Part shown: in pieces, positions 27,374 through 34,457 of the stretch | Numbering within the stretch: the stretch's first letter is position 1 | Layout of the letters: every line of letters begins with the position of its first letter | Assembly (NCBI GenBank): GCA_046758465.1 | Contig: JBHIAG010000008.1 | Span: forward strand, 1 to 39,335 | Length of the DNA: 39,335 bases | Source of the DNA: JBHIAG01 sp046758465 | GTDB lineage: Bacteria; Acidobacteriota; Terriglobia; Acidiferrales; 2-02-FULL-67-57 | Reading direction: 5' to 3' | Made by a program: the position numbers and the translations under genes | The notes under the pieces: generated by a model | The model's database searches: none | What the model was told of the DNA's origin: nothing | The model's input: only the letters and a program-made list of their open reading frames with translations

Positions 27374-27447
27374 CGTGGCCGATTCCACCGGGGTCCGCTC
27401 GTCCGAAGTGTTCCCGAAACTTCCAGACGGCGGGCAGATAAGAAAAC

Positions 27448-27777
27448 CTACTCCAGCTCGCCTGCACCGGAACTCGCAGGGGCAGGCTGAGGCAAGAGCC
27501 GTCCGAGAATCGTGGCGGGATCGAGGCCTGCCACTTCAATCAATTTGAGCGGGCTGTGCTCGCCAGCGGCTATCTTAATGGAACTCCGCGACACGCGCAA
27601 ATGAGCGGCTAAGAGCGCCCGCAGCTCCTGGTTGGCCCGGCCCGCATGCGGCGGCGCGGTCACACGCACACGCAAGATGCCGTCGTGTACACCGGCAATT
27701 TCTTCCCGCCGCGCCCGCGCTTGCACTTTGACGCGAAACCGCACCACCCCACCCCGGGTCTCCACCCCCAGGGTCAT
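27448..27777 (-). CDS. DUF167 (YggU-like) protein
   Basis: This 109-residue protein matches the DUF167/YggU fold: VRFRVKVQARARREEIAG, LRVRVTAPPHAGRANQELRALLA and SSIKIAAGEHSPLKLIEV. The C-terminus is a Pro/Ala-rich tail beyond the usual domain. Its function is unknown. The ATG overlaps the yggS stop as ATGA, a pairing of yggS and yggU that is common in bacteria and supports co-function. Confidence 0.88.
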   Translation of the reverse strand: MTLGVETRGGVVRFRVKVQARARREEIAGVHDGILRVRVTAPPHAGRANQELRALLAAHLRVSRSSIKIAAGEHSPLKLIEVAGLDPATILGRLLPQPAPASSGAGELE

Positions 27778-28481
27778 GGCTTGGTCGGCCGGGGGCCGAA
27801 GAGGGCCGTGCCCAGGCGGACGGTAGTGGCGCCTTCCTCGATGGCCACTTCGAAATCGTGGCTCATTCCCATGGAAAGCTCTGTGAGGGTGAGGCCCGGA
27901 ATCTGCCGGCGGGCAATTTCTTCCGCGAGTTGGCGCAGGCGGCGAAAGAACGGGCGCACCTGTTGGGGATCGTCGAAGTAGGGCGGCAGGAGCATCAGGC
28001 CGCGCAACTCGAGGTGCGGGAGCGCGGCGACCTGCTCGGCCAGCGGCGCGAGATCGGCTTCCGCGACACCGAACTTGGCAGGCTCGTCTCCGAGGTGAAC
28101 CTGGAGCAGAACGGGGAGGCGCCTGCCAGCGGCGGCCGCCAACTGGTCCAGGCGGTGGGCCAAGCGGGAGGTGTCGAGCGATTCCACGCAGTCAAAGAGC
28201 TCGACCGCGCGGCGGGCCTTGTTGGACTGGAGGTGGCCAACCAGGTGCCAAGTAGCGGCGGGCAGCGTAAGGGAGCGGCGCTTGGCCTCAAATTCCTGGA
28301 CGCGGTTTTCCCCGAAGTGGCGGAGGCCGCAGCGATGGGCTTCGGCGATGCGGTCGGGGGTGATGGTCTTGGTGACGGCGACGAGGGTCACCGCATCGGT
28401 GCGGCCGGCACGGCGGCAGGCGACCTGGATGCGTTCCTGGACGCGTTGGAGGCGGGCGGCGAGCGTAAAAGCTTCCGGCAT
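27774..28481 (-). CDS. yggS: YggS-type pyridoxal-phosphate homeostasis protein
   Basis: This 235-residue TIM-barrel protein binds PLP and buffers its cellular level. Hallmarks are VAVTKTITP with Lys38 as the expected PLP lysine, FGENRVQEFEAK, WHLVGHLQSNKARRAVELFD, then the C-terminal LSMGMSHDFEVAIEEGATTVRLGTALFG (key residues SMGMS and RLGTALFG). ATG 28481 starts the family-conserved part; no Shine-Dalgarno is visible. An extended -10 at 28506-28514 lies 25 bases upstream. It leads the minus-strand run that continues into DUF167 and perhaps the symporter. Confidence 0.93.
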   Translation of the reverse strand: MPEAFTLAARLQRVQERIQVACRRAGRTDAVTLVAVTKTITPDRIAEAHRCGLRHFGENRVQEFEAKRRSLTLPAATWHLVGHLQSNKARRAVELFDCVESLDTSRLAHRLDQLAAAAGRRLPVLLQVHLGDEPAKFGVAEADLAPLAEQVAALPHLELRGLMLLPPYFDDPQQVRPFFRRLRQLAEEIARRQIPGLTLTELSMGMSHDFEVAIEEGATTVRLGTALFGPRPTKP

Positions 28482-28505
28482 GGCGGTGACGGTACAGGCG
28501 GAAAA

Positions 28506-28514
28506 ATTGTAACA
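28506..28514 (-). promoter_or_regulatory. extended -10 promoter for yggS
   Basis: The minus strand reads TGTTACAAT, identical to the element upstream of the CoA-transferase operon. No clear -35 box is seen, as expected for extended -10 promoters. Confidence 0.5.
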
Positions 28515-28562
28515 CCGAAGTCCGGATTCGCGTCTCAGTAGACGACGAGCATTTGCCATTCA

Positions 28563-28571
28563 TGCTATACT
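28563..28571 (+). promoter_or_regulatory. extended -10 promoter for the PilZ gene
   Basis: TGCTATACT fits TGnTATAAT with one mismatch. The predicted transcript start (about 28577) lies only about 6 bases before the ATG at 28584 and beyond the GAGG at 28572-28575. Confidence 0.5.
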
Positions 28572-28583
28572 GAGGTTGTTATC

Positions 28584-28919
28584 ATGGTGCCGATCGATTA
28601 CGAGCGTCGCGGGCAGCCGCGCATCAAGCCGGCGAAGGCAATTTTTGTCGAGTATCCCGGGTACCAAGCGCAGATACGTGATTTGAGCCTGGGCGGAGCC
28701 TTCATTGAAGACCACCGGCCCATTGCCCGGGGGCGCGTGGTGCAGATGCGGCTGCTGCTGGACGGCGGGACGCCCATCGTGGCGAAGGCCATCGTGCGCC
28801 GGGTCGAGCCGGACATCGGGATGGGCGTGGAGTTCATCGAGATGACCGCGGACGATCGCAACCGCTTGCGTGAGTTTGTCGGGGACACAGGCAAAATCGA
28901 ACGTATCCAATCTTTCTAG
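28584..28919 (+). CDS. PilZ-domain protein (c-di-GMP receptor)
   Basis: This 111-residue single PilZ domain has both c-di-GMP-binding motifs: RxxxR (RGQPR, residues 9-13) and DxSxxG (DLSLGG, about 33-38). The rest of the barrel reads AKAIVRRVEPDIGMGVEFIEM. It probably changes activity of a partner on binding cyclic di-GMP; the partner is unknown. ATG 28584 has GAGG 8 bases upstream. The thymidylate kinase start follows about 22 bases after the stop, so it heads a PilZ-tmk-holB run. No c-di-GMP synthase or phosphodiesterase is in the window. Confidence 0.88.
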   Translation: MVPIDYERRGQPRIKPAKAIFVEYPGYQAQIRDLSLGGAFIEDHRPIARGRVVQMRLLLDGGTPIVAKAIVRRVEPDIGMGVEFIEMTADDRNRLREFVGDTGKIERIQSF

Positions 28920-28941
28920 TCTATCCGCCGCCCGCACGTAC

Positions 28942-29592
28942 GTGTTCCTCACCTTCGAAGGCATTGACGGTTCCGGGAAGACCACGCAGCTCAAGCGGCT
29001 GGCGGCCTACCTGCGGCGGCAAGGGCTGCCGGTGGTGGAGACGCGCGAGCCGGGCGGGACACCGCTGGGCGAGCGCATCCGGGCGCTGCTGCTTCGCGGC
29101 GCGGGCCGCGGGATGGACGCGCGCACGGAACTGCTGCTGATGTTCGCGGCGCGGGCCGAGCACGTAGCACAAGTGATCCGGCCGGCACTAGCGGCGGGCA
29201 AAGTGGTGCTGTGCGACCGCTTCACGGATGCCTCACTGGCCTACCAGGGCTACGGGCGGGGGCTCGAACGGCGCTTCATCCGTGAGCTTGATCGGCTAGC
29301 CTGCCGCGGCGTGAAGCCCAACCTGACCTTCGTCGTTGACATCAACCCGCGCACGAGCCTACAGCGGGCCAAGCGCCGGAACCGGCGGGCCCGGGTCGGC
29401 ACGGCGCGCTTCGAGCGCGAGACCCGCGCTTTCTACGAGCGCGTGCGGCGGGGTTACCAGGCGCTGGCGCGGGCCGAGCCGCGGCGGGTGCGGCAGGTGA
29501 ACGGCGAGGACACAATCAAAAACATCCACCGGAAGATCGTGGCGCTGGTGGCCCGCCGGCTGGGTCTTCGGCCCCGCGGAAGAGAGCGCTAG
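28942..29592 (+). CDS. tmk: thymidylate kinase
   Basis: This 216-residue kinase phosphorylates dTMP to dTDP. Seen are the P-loop FEGIDGSGKTTQ (about 5-16), TREPGGTPLGERIR, the DR motif CDRFTDASLAYQGYGRGL and an arginine-rich lid (AKRRNRRARVG). GTG 28942 is used because it gives the family-typical N-terminus; a longer frame from GTG 28870 would overlap the PilZ gene by 50 bases. No Shine-Dalgarno is visible. The stop is 3 bases before holB. Confidence 0.92.
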   Translation: MFLTFEGIDGSGKTTQLKRLAAYLRRQGLPVVETREPGGTPLGERIRALLLRGAGRGMDARTELLLMFAARAEHVAQVIRPALAAGKVVLCDRFTDASLAYQGYGRGLERRFIRELDRLACRGVKPNLTFVVDINPRTSLQRAKRRNRRARVGTARFERETRAFYERVRRGYQALARAEPRRVRQVNGEDTIKNIHRKIVALVARRLGLRPRGRER

Positions 29593-29595
29593 GCG

Positions 29596-30774
29596 ATGGG
29601 ATTCGCCGAGTTTGTCGGGAACGCGAAAGGGGTCGCGGTGCTCACACGGATGCTCGCGCGAGAGCGTGTTCCCGCAACGCTGCTGTTGAGCGGGCAGAAG
29701 GGGGTAGGCAAGTTTACGCTGGCTACGATGTTTGCGCGGGCGCTGCTGTGTGAACGCGAGAAGAGGGATTTCTGCAGCGGCTGCGAGAGTTGCCGGGTCC
29801 TAGCGGCGCTCGATGATCTACCGAACCTGCTCGCGCAGGCCCGAGCAGCCCGCGGGCGCGCTGACCCGGAAGAGGTCCCGCTGGTGCTTCAGCCGCACCC
29901 GGACGTTTCGGTGCTGGTGCCAGACCCGACCTACATTCGAATGAGTCAGATGCGCGCGGCGCGGCGGCTCGCCTACAGCGCGCCGAGGCGAAGGCGACGC
30001 GTCATCATCATTGATGACGCCGAGCGGCTGCGAGTGGACTTCGCGAGCACGTTGCTGAAGGTACTGGAAGAGCCGCCCGCGCACACGCACTTCGTGCTGA
30101 TCGCCCATGCACCGCTGGAGCTGCCGGCTACGATCCGGTCGCGGACGGTGCCGCTGCATTTTGCTCCGCTCACCCAGCAAGCGATCGAAGCCTACCTGGC
30201 CCAGCAGCGGCCGAAGCTGGCGAAGAAAGACCGCGCGCTTGTAGCCAGTGCGGCGGCTGGGAGCCTGGGAACAGCGTTGCGTTTCGACCTGGAGCATTAC
30301 CGAGCGGTGCGGCGGGCAGCGCTGTGCTATCTCCGGGCGTCCATACGGCCCGACGGCCCGTATGGGAGAGGCGTGGGCCCGGCTACCAGAGAGGAATCCT
30401 ACCCGACGGAATTGTTTGCGGCGACGGCGGAGCTGGCCGGACGTGCGCGGCGGGAAAGCGCCGAGGGAGCGGGCGGAGAGCGGGCGGAGTTTGAATTTTC
30501 GCTGGACTTGTTGTATAGTCTGCTTAGTGACGTCCTGTATTTGAAAGCCGAGGCGTCAGACCTCGGATTGCACAATCCAGACGTCCGAAGCGAGCTCGAG
30601 CGCTTCAGCCACCAAATTGATTGGCCCTGGGTAGCTGGAAAGGTTTCGGGGCTGGATCGCATCAAGCGCCGGCTGCGGCGGAACCTCAACCGACAGCTTG
30701 CCCTGGATGCGCTAGCGCAGGGCGGGCTGGCAAGTAAATTGGGCGAATCAGGCGAGCCTGCGGGTGCATCTTAG
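29596..30774 (+). CDS. holB: DNA polymerase III delta-prime subunit
   Basis: This 392-residue AAA+ clamp-loader protein has LLLSGQKGVGKFTLA (a P-loop with Phe after Lys, hence degenerate), a zinc module with CEREKRDFCSGCESC, RRRRVIIIDDAERLRVDFASTLLKVLEEPP (key residues IIIDDAE and LLKVLEEPP) and HFVLIAHAPLELPATIRSRT, ending the sensor and finger region in RSRT where related proteins often read SRC. The C-terminal collar region (about 200-390) is helical and includes a Gly/Glu-rich insertion. It follows tmk by 3 bases, the usual tmk-holB pairing. Confidence 0.9.
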   Translation: MGFAEFVGNAKGVAVLTRMLARERVPATLLLSGQKGVGKFTLATMFARALLCEREKRDFCSGCESCRVLAALDDLPNLLAQARAARGRADPEEVPLVLQPHPDVSVLVPDPTYIRMSQMRAARRLAYSAPRRRRRVIIIDDAERLRVDFASTLLKVLEEPPAHTHFVLIAHAPLELPATIRSRTVPLHFAPLTQQAIEAYLAQQRPKLAKKDRALVASAAAGSLGTALRFDLEHYRAVRRAALCYLRASIRPDGPYGRGVGPATREESYPTELFAATAELAGRARRESAEGAGGERAEFEFSLDLLYSLLSDVLYLKAEASDLGLHNPDVRSELERFSHQIDWPWVAGKVSGLDRIKRRLRRNLNRQLALDALAQGGLASKLGESGEPAGAS

Positions 30775-30890
30775 TTAGTAGGTAAGCAAAGCGGGAAGGT
30801 TTGAGCCGCATACTGGATGCTCGGAGCGGGCGTTCGGGCAACTTGAGGGCGAAATAAGACGTCCTACTTCTTAGCAAGGAGCCAAAGCAC

Positions 30891-31244
30891 GTGAATCGCC
30901 GATTGATCCGACCCACACTGGCCGACGTAAAGGAGCAGTACGGCGGCGGACCACGCAAGAAGCCGGTTCCGCCGGAGCAGACGCAGGCGGAATCGTACTA
31001 CTACCTCAAGCAGATGCAGGCCAAGACGCCGATGGTGGTGGTGTTGACCGATGGCGAGGTCATTCGCGGCACCGTCGAGTGGTACGACAAGAACTGCATC
31101 AAGATCACGCGTACCAGCCAGCCCAACCTGCTGCTCTACAAGTCCGTCATCAAGTACCTATACAAGGACACGGACGGGGCGGGCGCAGCCCGTCAGGAAG
31201 AGCCGGAGCTGGAAACAGCGGCGGTGGGCGAGCACCACAAGTAA
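30891..31244 (+). CDS. LSm/Hfq-like RNA-binding protein
   Basis: This 117-residue protein has an Sm fold at about 46-93: MVVVLTDGEVIRGTVEWYDKNCIKI (Sm1; key VLTDG, RGTVEWYD) and LLLYKSVIKYLYKD (Sm2). In classical Hfq the Sm2 motif has YKH; here it is YKS (83-85), so the proximal RNA site differs. A long N-terminal arm (about 1-40, basic with GGGPRKKPVPPEQ) precedes the fold, and an acidic tail follows. This form is familiar from acidobacteria. It probably acts as a ring-forming RNA chaperone. GTG 30891 has AAGGAG 9 bases upstream. The gene is 116 bases downstream of holB and ends at a hairpin terminator. Confidence 0.82.
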   Translation: MNRRLIRPTLADVKEQYGGGPRKKPVPPEQTQAESYYYLKQMQAKTPMVVVLTDGEVIRGTVEWYDKNCIKITRTSQPNLLLYKSVIKYLYKDTDGAGAARQEEPELETAAVGEHHK

Positions 31245-31254
31245 ACTCAGGTGG

Positions 31255-31283
31255 GAGCCGCCTCGGGGCGCGGCTCTTTCCTA
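31255..31283 (+). terminator. hairpin terminator after the LSm/Hfq-like gene
   Basis: GAGCCGC (31255-31261) and GCGGCTC (31270-31276) form a perfect 7-bp stem with an 8-base loop, followed by TTTCCT. The T-tract is short, so efficiency is uncertain. It also separates this gene from the convergent thioesterase. Confidence 0.55.
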
Positions 31284-31718
31284 CCCTTCTTTTTGCTCGC
31301 GGATGGAGTAGGTGAGCAAGCTCTTGGCCACGCGCACGCCGGCGCGGTTCCAGACGTCTACCTCGCCCACGGCGAGGCGGCGGCCTTTGCGGAGCACGCG
31401 GGCCTCGGCACGCAAGCGTCCGCGGCTGTGGGCGGCGAGGTAGTTGATGCTCATCTCCACGGTGGCCATGCGGGTGGTGGGTGGAACCAGGGTGAAGAGC
31501 GCCATCGCCAGCGCGGTGTCAGCCAGAGTAGCGATGATGCCGCCGTGGACGGCGCCTTGCGGGTGCAAATGCTGCTTGCGGGCGTCAAGCAGGAGCGTGG
31601 CGCGGCCGGGGGCGAGACGCGCCAGCTTCATTCCCATCTGACGCGCAATTTCCACCTGCTGGAAGGTACGACGAATCCGGGCGAGGTGTCGTTGGCGCGC
31701 GCTGCGTTTGCGGCCCAT
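31281..31718 (-). CDS. PaaI-family hotdog thioesterase
   Basis: This 145-residue single hotdog domain has the family signature HPQGAVHGGIIATLADTALAMA, in which the HGG and the Asp of ADTA are the usual catalytic-site residues. MSINYLAAHSRGRLRAEARVLRKGRR is the typical second half (key SINYL and LRAEARV). It probably hydrolyses an acyl-CoA thioester in the cytosol. It follows the SDR gene by 6 bases, so the two are likely one transcript. The N-terminal 20 residues are very basic. Confidence 0.85.
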   Translation of the reverse strand: MGRKRSARQRHLARIRRTFQQVEIARQMGMKLARLAPGRATLLLDARKQHLHPQGAVHGGIIATLADTALAMALFTLVPPTTRMATVEMSINYLAAHSRGRLRAEARVLRKGRRLAVGEVDVWNRAGVRVAKSLLTYSIREQKEG

Positions 31719-31724
31719 GACAGG

Positions 31725-32486
31725 TTAGGCGGCGGTGAAGCCGGCGTCGAGTGGGATAGCCGCGCCGGTCATCCAGGAGGATTCATCAGAAGCCAGATAG
31801 AGGGCGAGGTGGGCAACGTCTTCCGGCTGGCCGATGCGGCCAACGGGCAACTGCTCGATGCGGCGGCGGCGCTCGGCTTCGGGGTCGCCGCTCTGGCGGA
31901 GCAGGGTTTCGACCAGGGGAGTCTCGACGATGCCGGGGCAGATGCAGTTGACGCGGATGTTATCGGGGCCGAGGTCAAGGGCCAGGGCGCGGGTGAGCAA
32001 GGTGACGCCGCCTTTAGAGGCGGCATAAGCGACGCGGCGCTTCATGCCAACCAGGCCGAGGATGGAGCCGATGTTGATGATGGAGCCGCCACCGGCACGG
32101 CGGAGAGCGGGAATGGCCGTGCGCGAGACCAGAAAGACGCCTTTCAGGTTGACGTTGATGATGGCGTCCCAGTCGGCCTCGCTGGTTTCCTCGGCGGTGG
32201 CGGCGAGCCAGAGGCCAGCGTTGTTGACAACCACGTTCAAGCCACCCACAGTCTCGACGGCGCGAGTGATGAGCCGTTTGACATCGGCGGCACGGCTGAC
32301 GTCGCAGGGTTGAGCGAGCGCACGGCCGCCGGCGGCGGTGATGGCGCGCTGCACTTCTTCGAGGGACTGGGAGCGGCGGCCGGCGAGGACCACAGCCGCA
32401 CCTTCGCGGGCAAAGAGTTCGGCGCAGGCACGTCCGATGCCGGTGCCGGCACCGGTGATGAGAGCGACTTTGTTTTGGAGGCGCAC
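31725..32486 (-). CDS. short-chain dehydrogenase/reductase (SDR, FabG-like)
   Basis: This 253-residue classical SDR has the cofactor motif TGAGTGIG (11-18), NNAG (88-91), the catalytic Ser141, Tyr154 and Lys158 (YAASK), and the PG motif (CICPGIVETP). AGRRSQ after the second strand suits NADP(H). The substrate cannot be assigned. GTG 32486 gives the family-typical start and length; an in-frame GTG at 32531 would add 15 residues, and neither has a Shine-Dalgarno. With the thioesterase it may handle an acyl or hydroxyacyl substrate. Confidence 0.9.
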   Translation of the reverse strand: MRLQNKVALITGAGTGIGRACAELFAREGAAVVLAGRRSQSLEEVQRAITAAGGRALAQPCDVSRAADVKRLITRAVETVGGLNVVVNNAGLWLAATAEETSEADWDAIINVNLKGVFLVSRTAIPALRRAGGGSIINIGSILGLVGMKRRVAYAASKGGVTLLTRALALDLGPDNIRVNCICPGIVETPLVETLLRQSGDPEAERRRRIEQLPVGRIGQPEDVAHLALYLASDESSWMTGAAIPLDAGFTAA

Positions 32487-32589
32487 CGAAAGCTGTGTCT
32501 GTACGTCTAAAGGGTTTGAGGAATCTAGCACGGGTATGCAGCGGTGTCGAGAAGGACATGAGGAAGAACCTCAGGGGCTTCTCGCAAGA

Positions 32590-32703
32590 ACGCGGGATCT
32601 CCGCTCGGCTGTGCCTGGCTCCGAAAAGCCCTTGAATTTTAAGGCGGCTCATGGCGGGGTTTCCCGCAAACTACGCGGGATCTCCGAAAAACTTCGCCCC
32701 GCC
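32590..32703. repeat. direct repeat and cruciform cluster
   Basis: ACGCGGGATCTCCG occurs at 32590-32603 and again at 32673-32686. The second copy lies inside an outer stem TGGCGGGG (32652-32659)/CCCCGCCA (32697-32704) and an inner stem CCCGC (32663-32667)/GCGGG (32675-32679). The arrangement resembles REP-type or small non-autonomous mobile elements. Confidence 0.55.
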
Positions 32704-32824
32704 AAGACAAGAACTGTCTGGTAGCCGCCAGGCAAGAGTCTGGTTGAGAGGCTGCGAAGGGTCTGCTAGAGTCAGGTTCGCTTCAGGGAAGGCCAGAATA
32801 CGGGCAGATAAGCGTTCCCACTCC

Positions 32825-32852
32825 AGCCCTTCGACTGGGCTCAGGGCAAGCC
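32825..32852. repeat. dispersed CCTTCGACTGGGCTCAGG repeat
   Basis: The sequence is CCCTTCGACTGGGCTCAGGG then CAAGCCA, of the same family as 9811-9838 (opposite strand) and 34201-34226. Confidence 0.65.
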
Positions 32853-32890
32853 AGGGCCGCACCCACCCCTTGCGGGATGGGGCAAGTTGA

Positions 32891-32912
32891 GGTACGGGCT
32901 AAAGCCCGTACC
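32891..32912. repeat. GGTACGGGC-TAAA-GCCCGTACC palindrome
   Basis: A perfect 9-bp stem is closed by a TAAA loop, 33 bases before the bshA ATG. Related palindromes with the same TAAA-type loop lie at 34327-34346, 34878-34893 and 34912-34938. No T-run follows it. Confidence 0.65.
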
Positions 32913-32944
32913 CACCAAAAACAGATGCGGGCAGGCATCGAGCG

Positions 32945-34090
32945 ATGAGGATTGGGATTACCTGTTATCCGACGTATGGCGGCAGCGGGGTGGTGGCCAC
33001 GGAGCTGGGGATGGAGCTGGCGGCGCGGGGCCACGAAGTGCACTTCATCACCTACGCGCTGCCGAGCCGGCTGGCTGAGTTGCCGGATGAGCCCGCGGTG
33101 GCGAGCCGGGTGAGCTTCCACGAGGTCGAAGTGAGCCACTATCCGCTGTTCGACTATCCGCCCTACGAGTTAGCGCTGGCGACACAGATGGCTGAAGTGG
33201 CCGAGCACTACCAGCTCGACCTGCTGCACGTGCACTATGCGATTCCGCACTCGGTGAGTGCGCTGCTGGCGCAGCAGATGCTGAAGCCGCGGCGGCTGCC
33301 GTTTGTGACCACGCTGCACGGCACCGACATCACGCTGGTGGGGCAGGACCGTTCATATCTGCCGATCACGCGGTTTGCGATTGAACAGAGCGACGGGGTG
33401 ACGGCGGTATCGGAGTATTTGCGGCAGGTCACAGTACAAAACTTCAACCTGCGCAAACCCATCGAGGTGATCATGAACTTCGTCAACTGCGAGCGTTACC
33501 AGCGGCAGGCGAACGCGAGGTTGCGGGCGCAGTTTGCGCGGCCGGAGGAGTGTATCCTGGCACACCTGTCGAACTTTCGCCCGGTGAAGCGGCTGCCAGA
33601 CGTGATTGAAGTGTTTGCACGAGTGCGGCGGGCGCGGCCGGCAAAGCTGTTGTTGATCGGCGACGGCCCGGAGCGGCCGAACGCCGAGTGGCTGGTACGC
33701 GAGAAGGGTTTGACGGAGGACGTCCACTTCCTGGGGAAGCAGAACCGGGTGTACGAGAAGCTGGCGCTGGCGGACCTGTTTTTGCTGCCGAGCGAGCTGG
33801 AATCGTTCGGGCTGGCGGCGTTGGAGGCGATGGCGTGCGAAGTGCCGGTGATTGCGACGCGGGTGGGAGGCGTGCCGGAAGTGATTACGGACGGGGAGAG
33901 CGGCTATTTGGTGGCGGTGGGCGACGTGGAGACGATGGCGGCGCGGGCGCTGGCATTGCTGACCGACCCGGAGCGGGCGCGGGCGCTGGGGGAGCGTGCG
34001 CGGGCGGCGACGCAAAAGCGGTTCTGCTCGACCCTCATCATTCCCCGCTATGAAGCCTTCTATCAGCAAGTGCTGGAGCACGCGCAGTAG
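32945..34090 (+). CDS. bshA: BshA-type glycosyltransferase (N-acetylglucosaminyl L-malate synthase)
   Basis: This 381-residue GT4 (GT-B fold) enzyme closely follows BshA: MRIGITCYPTYGGSGVVATELG, the N-terminal loop that binds UDP-sugar, then HEVEVSHYPLFDYPPYELALA, DLLHVHYAIPHSVSALLA and TTLHGTDITLVGQD. The C-terminal half has LSNFRPVKRLPDV, LLLIGDGPE and the donor-site ESFGLAALEAMACEVPVIATRVGG (key E-x7-E). BshA joins GlcNAc to malate, the first step of bacillithiol synthesis. bshB and bshC are not in the window, so bacillithiol production remains unproved. A GT4 of another sugar pathway is the alternative. The ATG at 32945 has no strong Shine-Dalgarno. A strong terminator follows. Confidence 0.88.
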   Translation: MRIGITCYPTYGGSGVVATELGMELAARGHEVHFITYALPSRLAELPDEPAVASRVSFHEVEVSHYPLFDYPPYELALATQMAEVAEHYQLDLLHVHYAIPHSVSALLAQQMLKPRRLPFVTTLHGTDITLVGQDRSYLPITRFAIEQSDGVTAVSEYLRQVTVQNFNLRKPIEVIMNFVNCERYQRQANARLRAQFARPEECILAHLSNFRPVKRLPDVIEVFARVRRARPAKLLLIGDGPERPNAEWLVREKGLTEDVHFLGKQNRVYEKLALADLFLLPSELESFGLAALEAMACEVPVIATRVGGVPEVITDGESGYLVAVGDVETMAARALALLTDPERARALGERARAATQKRFCSTLIIPRYEAFYQQVLEHAQ

Positions 34091-34126
34091 GCCACTAGAA
34101 ACCGAAACTCGAAACTCGGAATACCT

Positions 34127-34150
34127 CAGGGGCCGAAGCCCCTGTTTTTT
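34127..34150 (+). terminator. strong rho-independent terminator after bshA
   Basis: CAGGGGC (34127-34133) and GCCCCTG (34138-34144) make a perfect 7-bp stem closed by the tetraloop CGAA. Six T residues follow (34145-34150). The stem resembles the CAGGGGC-TAAA repeats nearby, so it may derive from one. Confidence 0.85.
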
Positions 34151-34200
34151 GCCTTCTGTTTCGGCACGGCTCAAGCCGTGCCCTGACGAAGCGGCAGGGG

Positions 34201-34226
34201 GTCCTTCGGCTTCGCTCAGGGCAAGT
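34201..34226. repeat. dispersed CCTTCGGCTTCGCTCAGG repeat
   Basis: This is another member of the family at 9811-9838 and 32825-32852; here it reads CCTTCGGCTTCGCTCAGGGC. It is intergenic. Confidence 0.6.
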
Positions 34227-34259
34227 GGTGAGCGATGATCAGTGATAAAAACAAAGGCA

Positions 34260-34307
34260 CACCACAGAGACACAGAGGACACGGAGAAAGCACAGAGAAA
34301 TAGAGGA
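34260..34307. repeat. CACAGAG-type dispersed repeat, copy 2
   Basis: ACCACAGAG, ACACAGAGG, ACACGGAG, AGCACAGAG and a decayed AATAGAGG stand in near-tandem 8-9 base steps. Copy 1 is at 79-105 in opposite orientation. Confidence 0.6.
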
Positions 34308-34326
34308 AGGCCCGACGGGCTGTGAC

Positions 34327-34346
34327 GTACGGGCTAAAGCCCGCAC
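34327..34346. repeat. GTACGGGC-TAAA-GCCCGCAC palindrome
   Basis: A CGGGC/GCCCG stem with a TAAA loop and imperfect outer pairs. It shares TACGGGCTAAAGCCCG with the element at 32891-32912. Confidence 0.55.
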
Positions 34347-34369
34347 ACGATTAAACCGGGAAAAGCCGA

Positions 34370-34424
34370 CGAGGAATGCCGCCGCCGGTCCCGAAGCTTC
34401 GGGAGCGTCCAGAGGCATTCCTCG
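34370..34424. repeat. nested palindrome, 11-bp outer stem
   Basis: CGAGGAATGCC (34370-34380) pairs perfectly with GGCATTCCTCG (34414-34424). Within lies the perfect 16-base palindrome TCCCGAAGCTTCGGGA (34389-34404). There is no T-run, so it is not a simple terminator; it sits just past the 3' end of the zincin gene. Confidence 0.65.
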
Positions 34425-34457
34425 CCGCTACCAACACCCGCCCAAGCAAAAGGCGGG

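Larger units (their letters stand above)
32487..32944. other. 458-base gene-free spacer rich in palindromes
   Basis: This spacer separates the divergent SDR and bshA genes. It holds a direct-repeat/cruciform cluster (32590-32703), a dispersed CCTTCGACT-type repeat (32825-32852) and a 9-bp palindrome (32891-32912). No coding frame or convincing promoter was identified. Confidence 0.6.

Noticed and set aside
31251..32510. Plus-strand frame of 419 residues opposite the thioesterase and SDR
   Set aside because: Its Gly/Asp/Ala-rich sequence is the complement of two well-recognised genes.
32891..32912. Palindrome before bshA as a terminator or operator
   Set aside because: No T-run follows on either strand, and near-identical palindromes occur away from promoters, so it was listed as a repeat.
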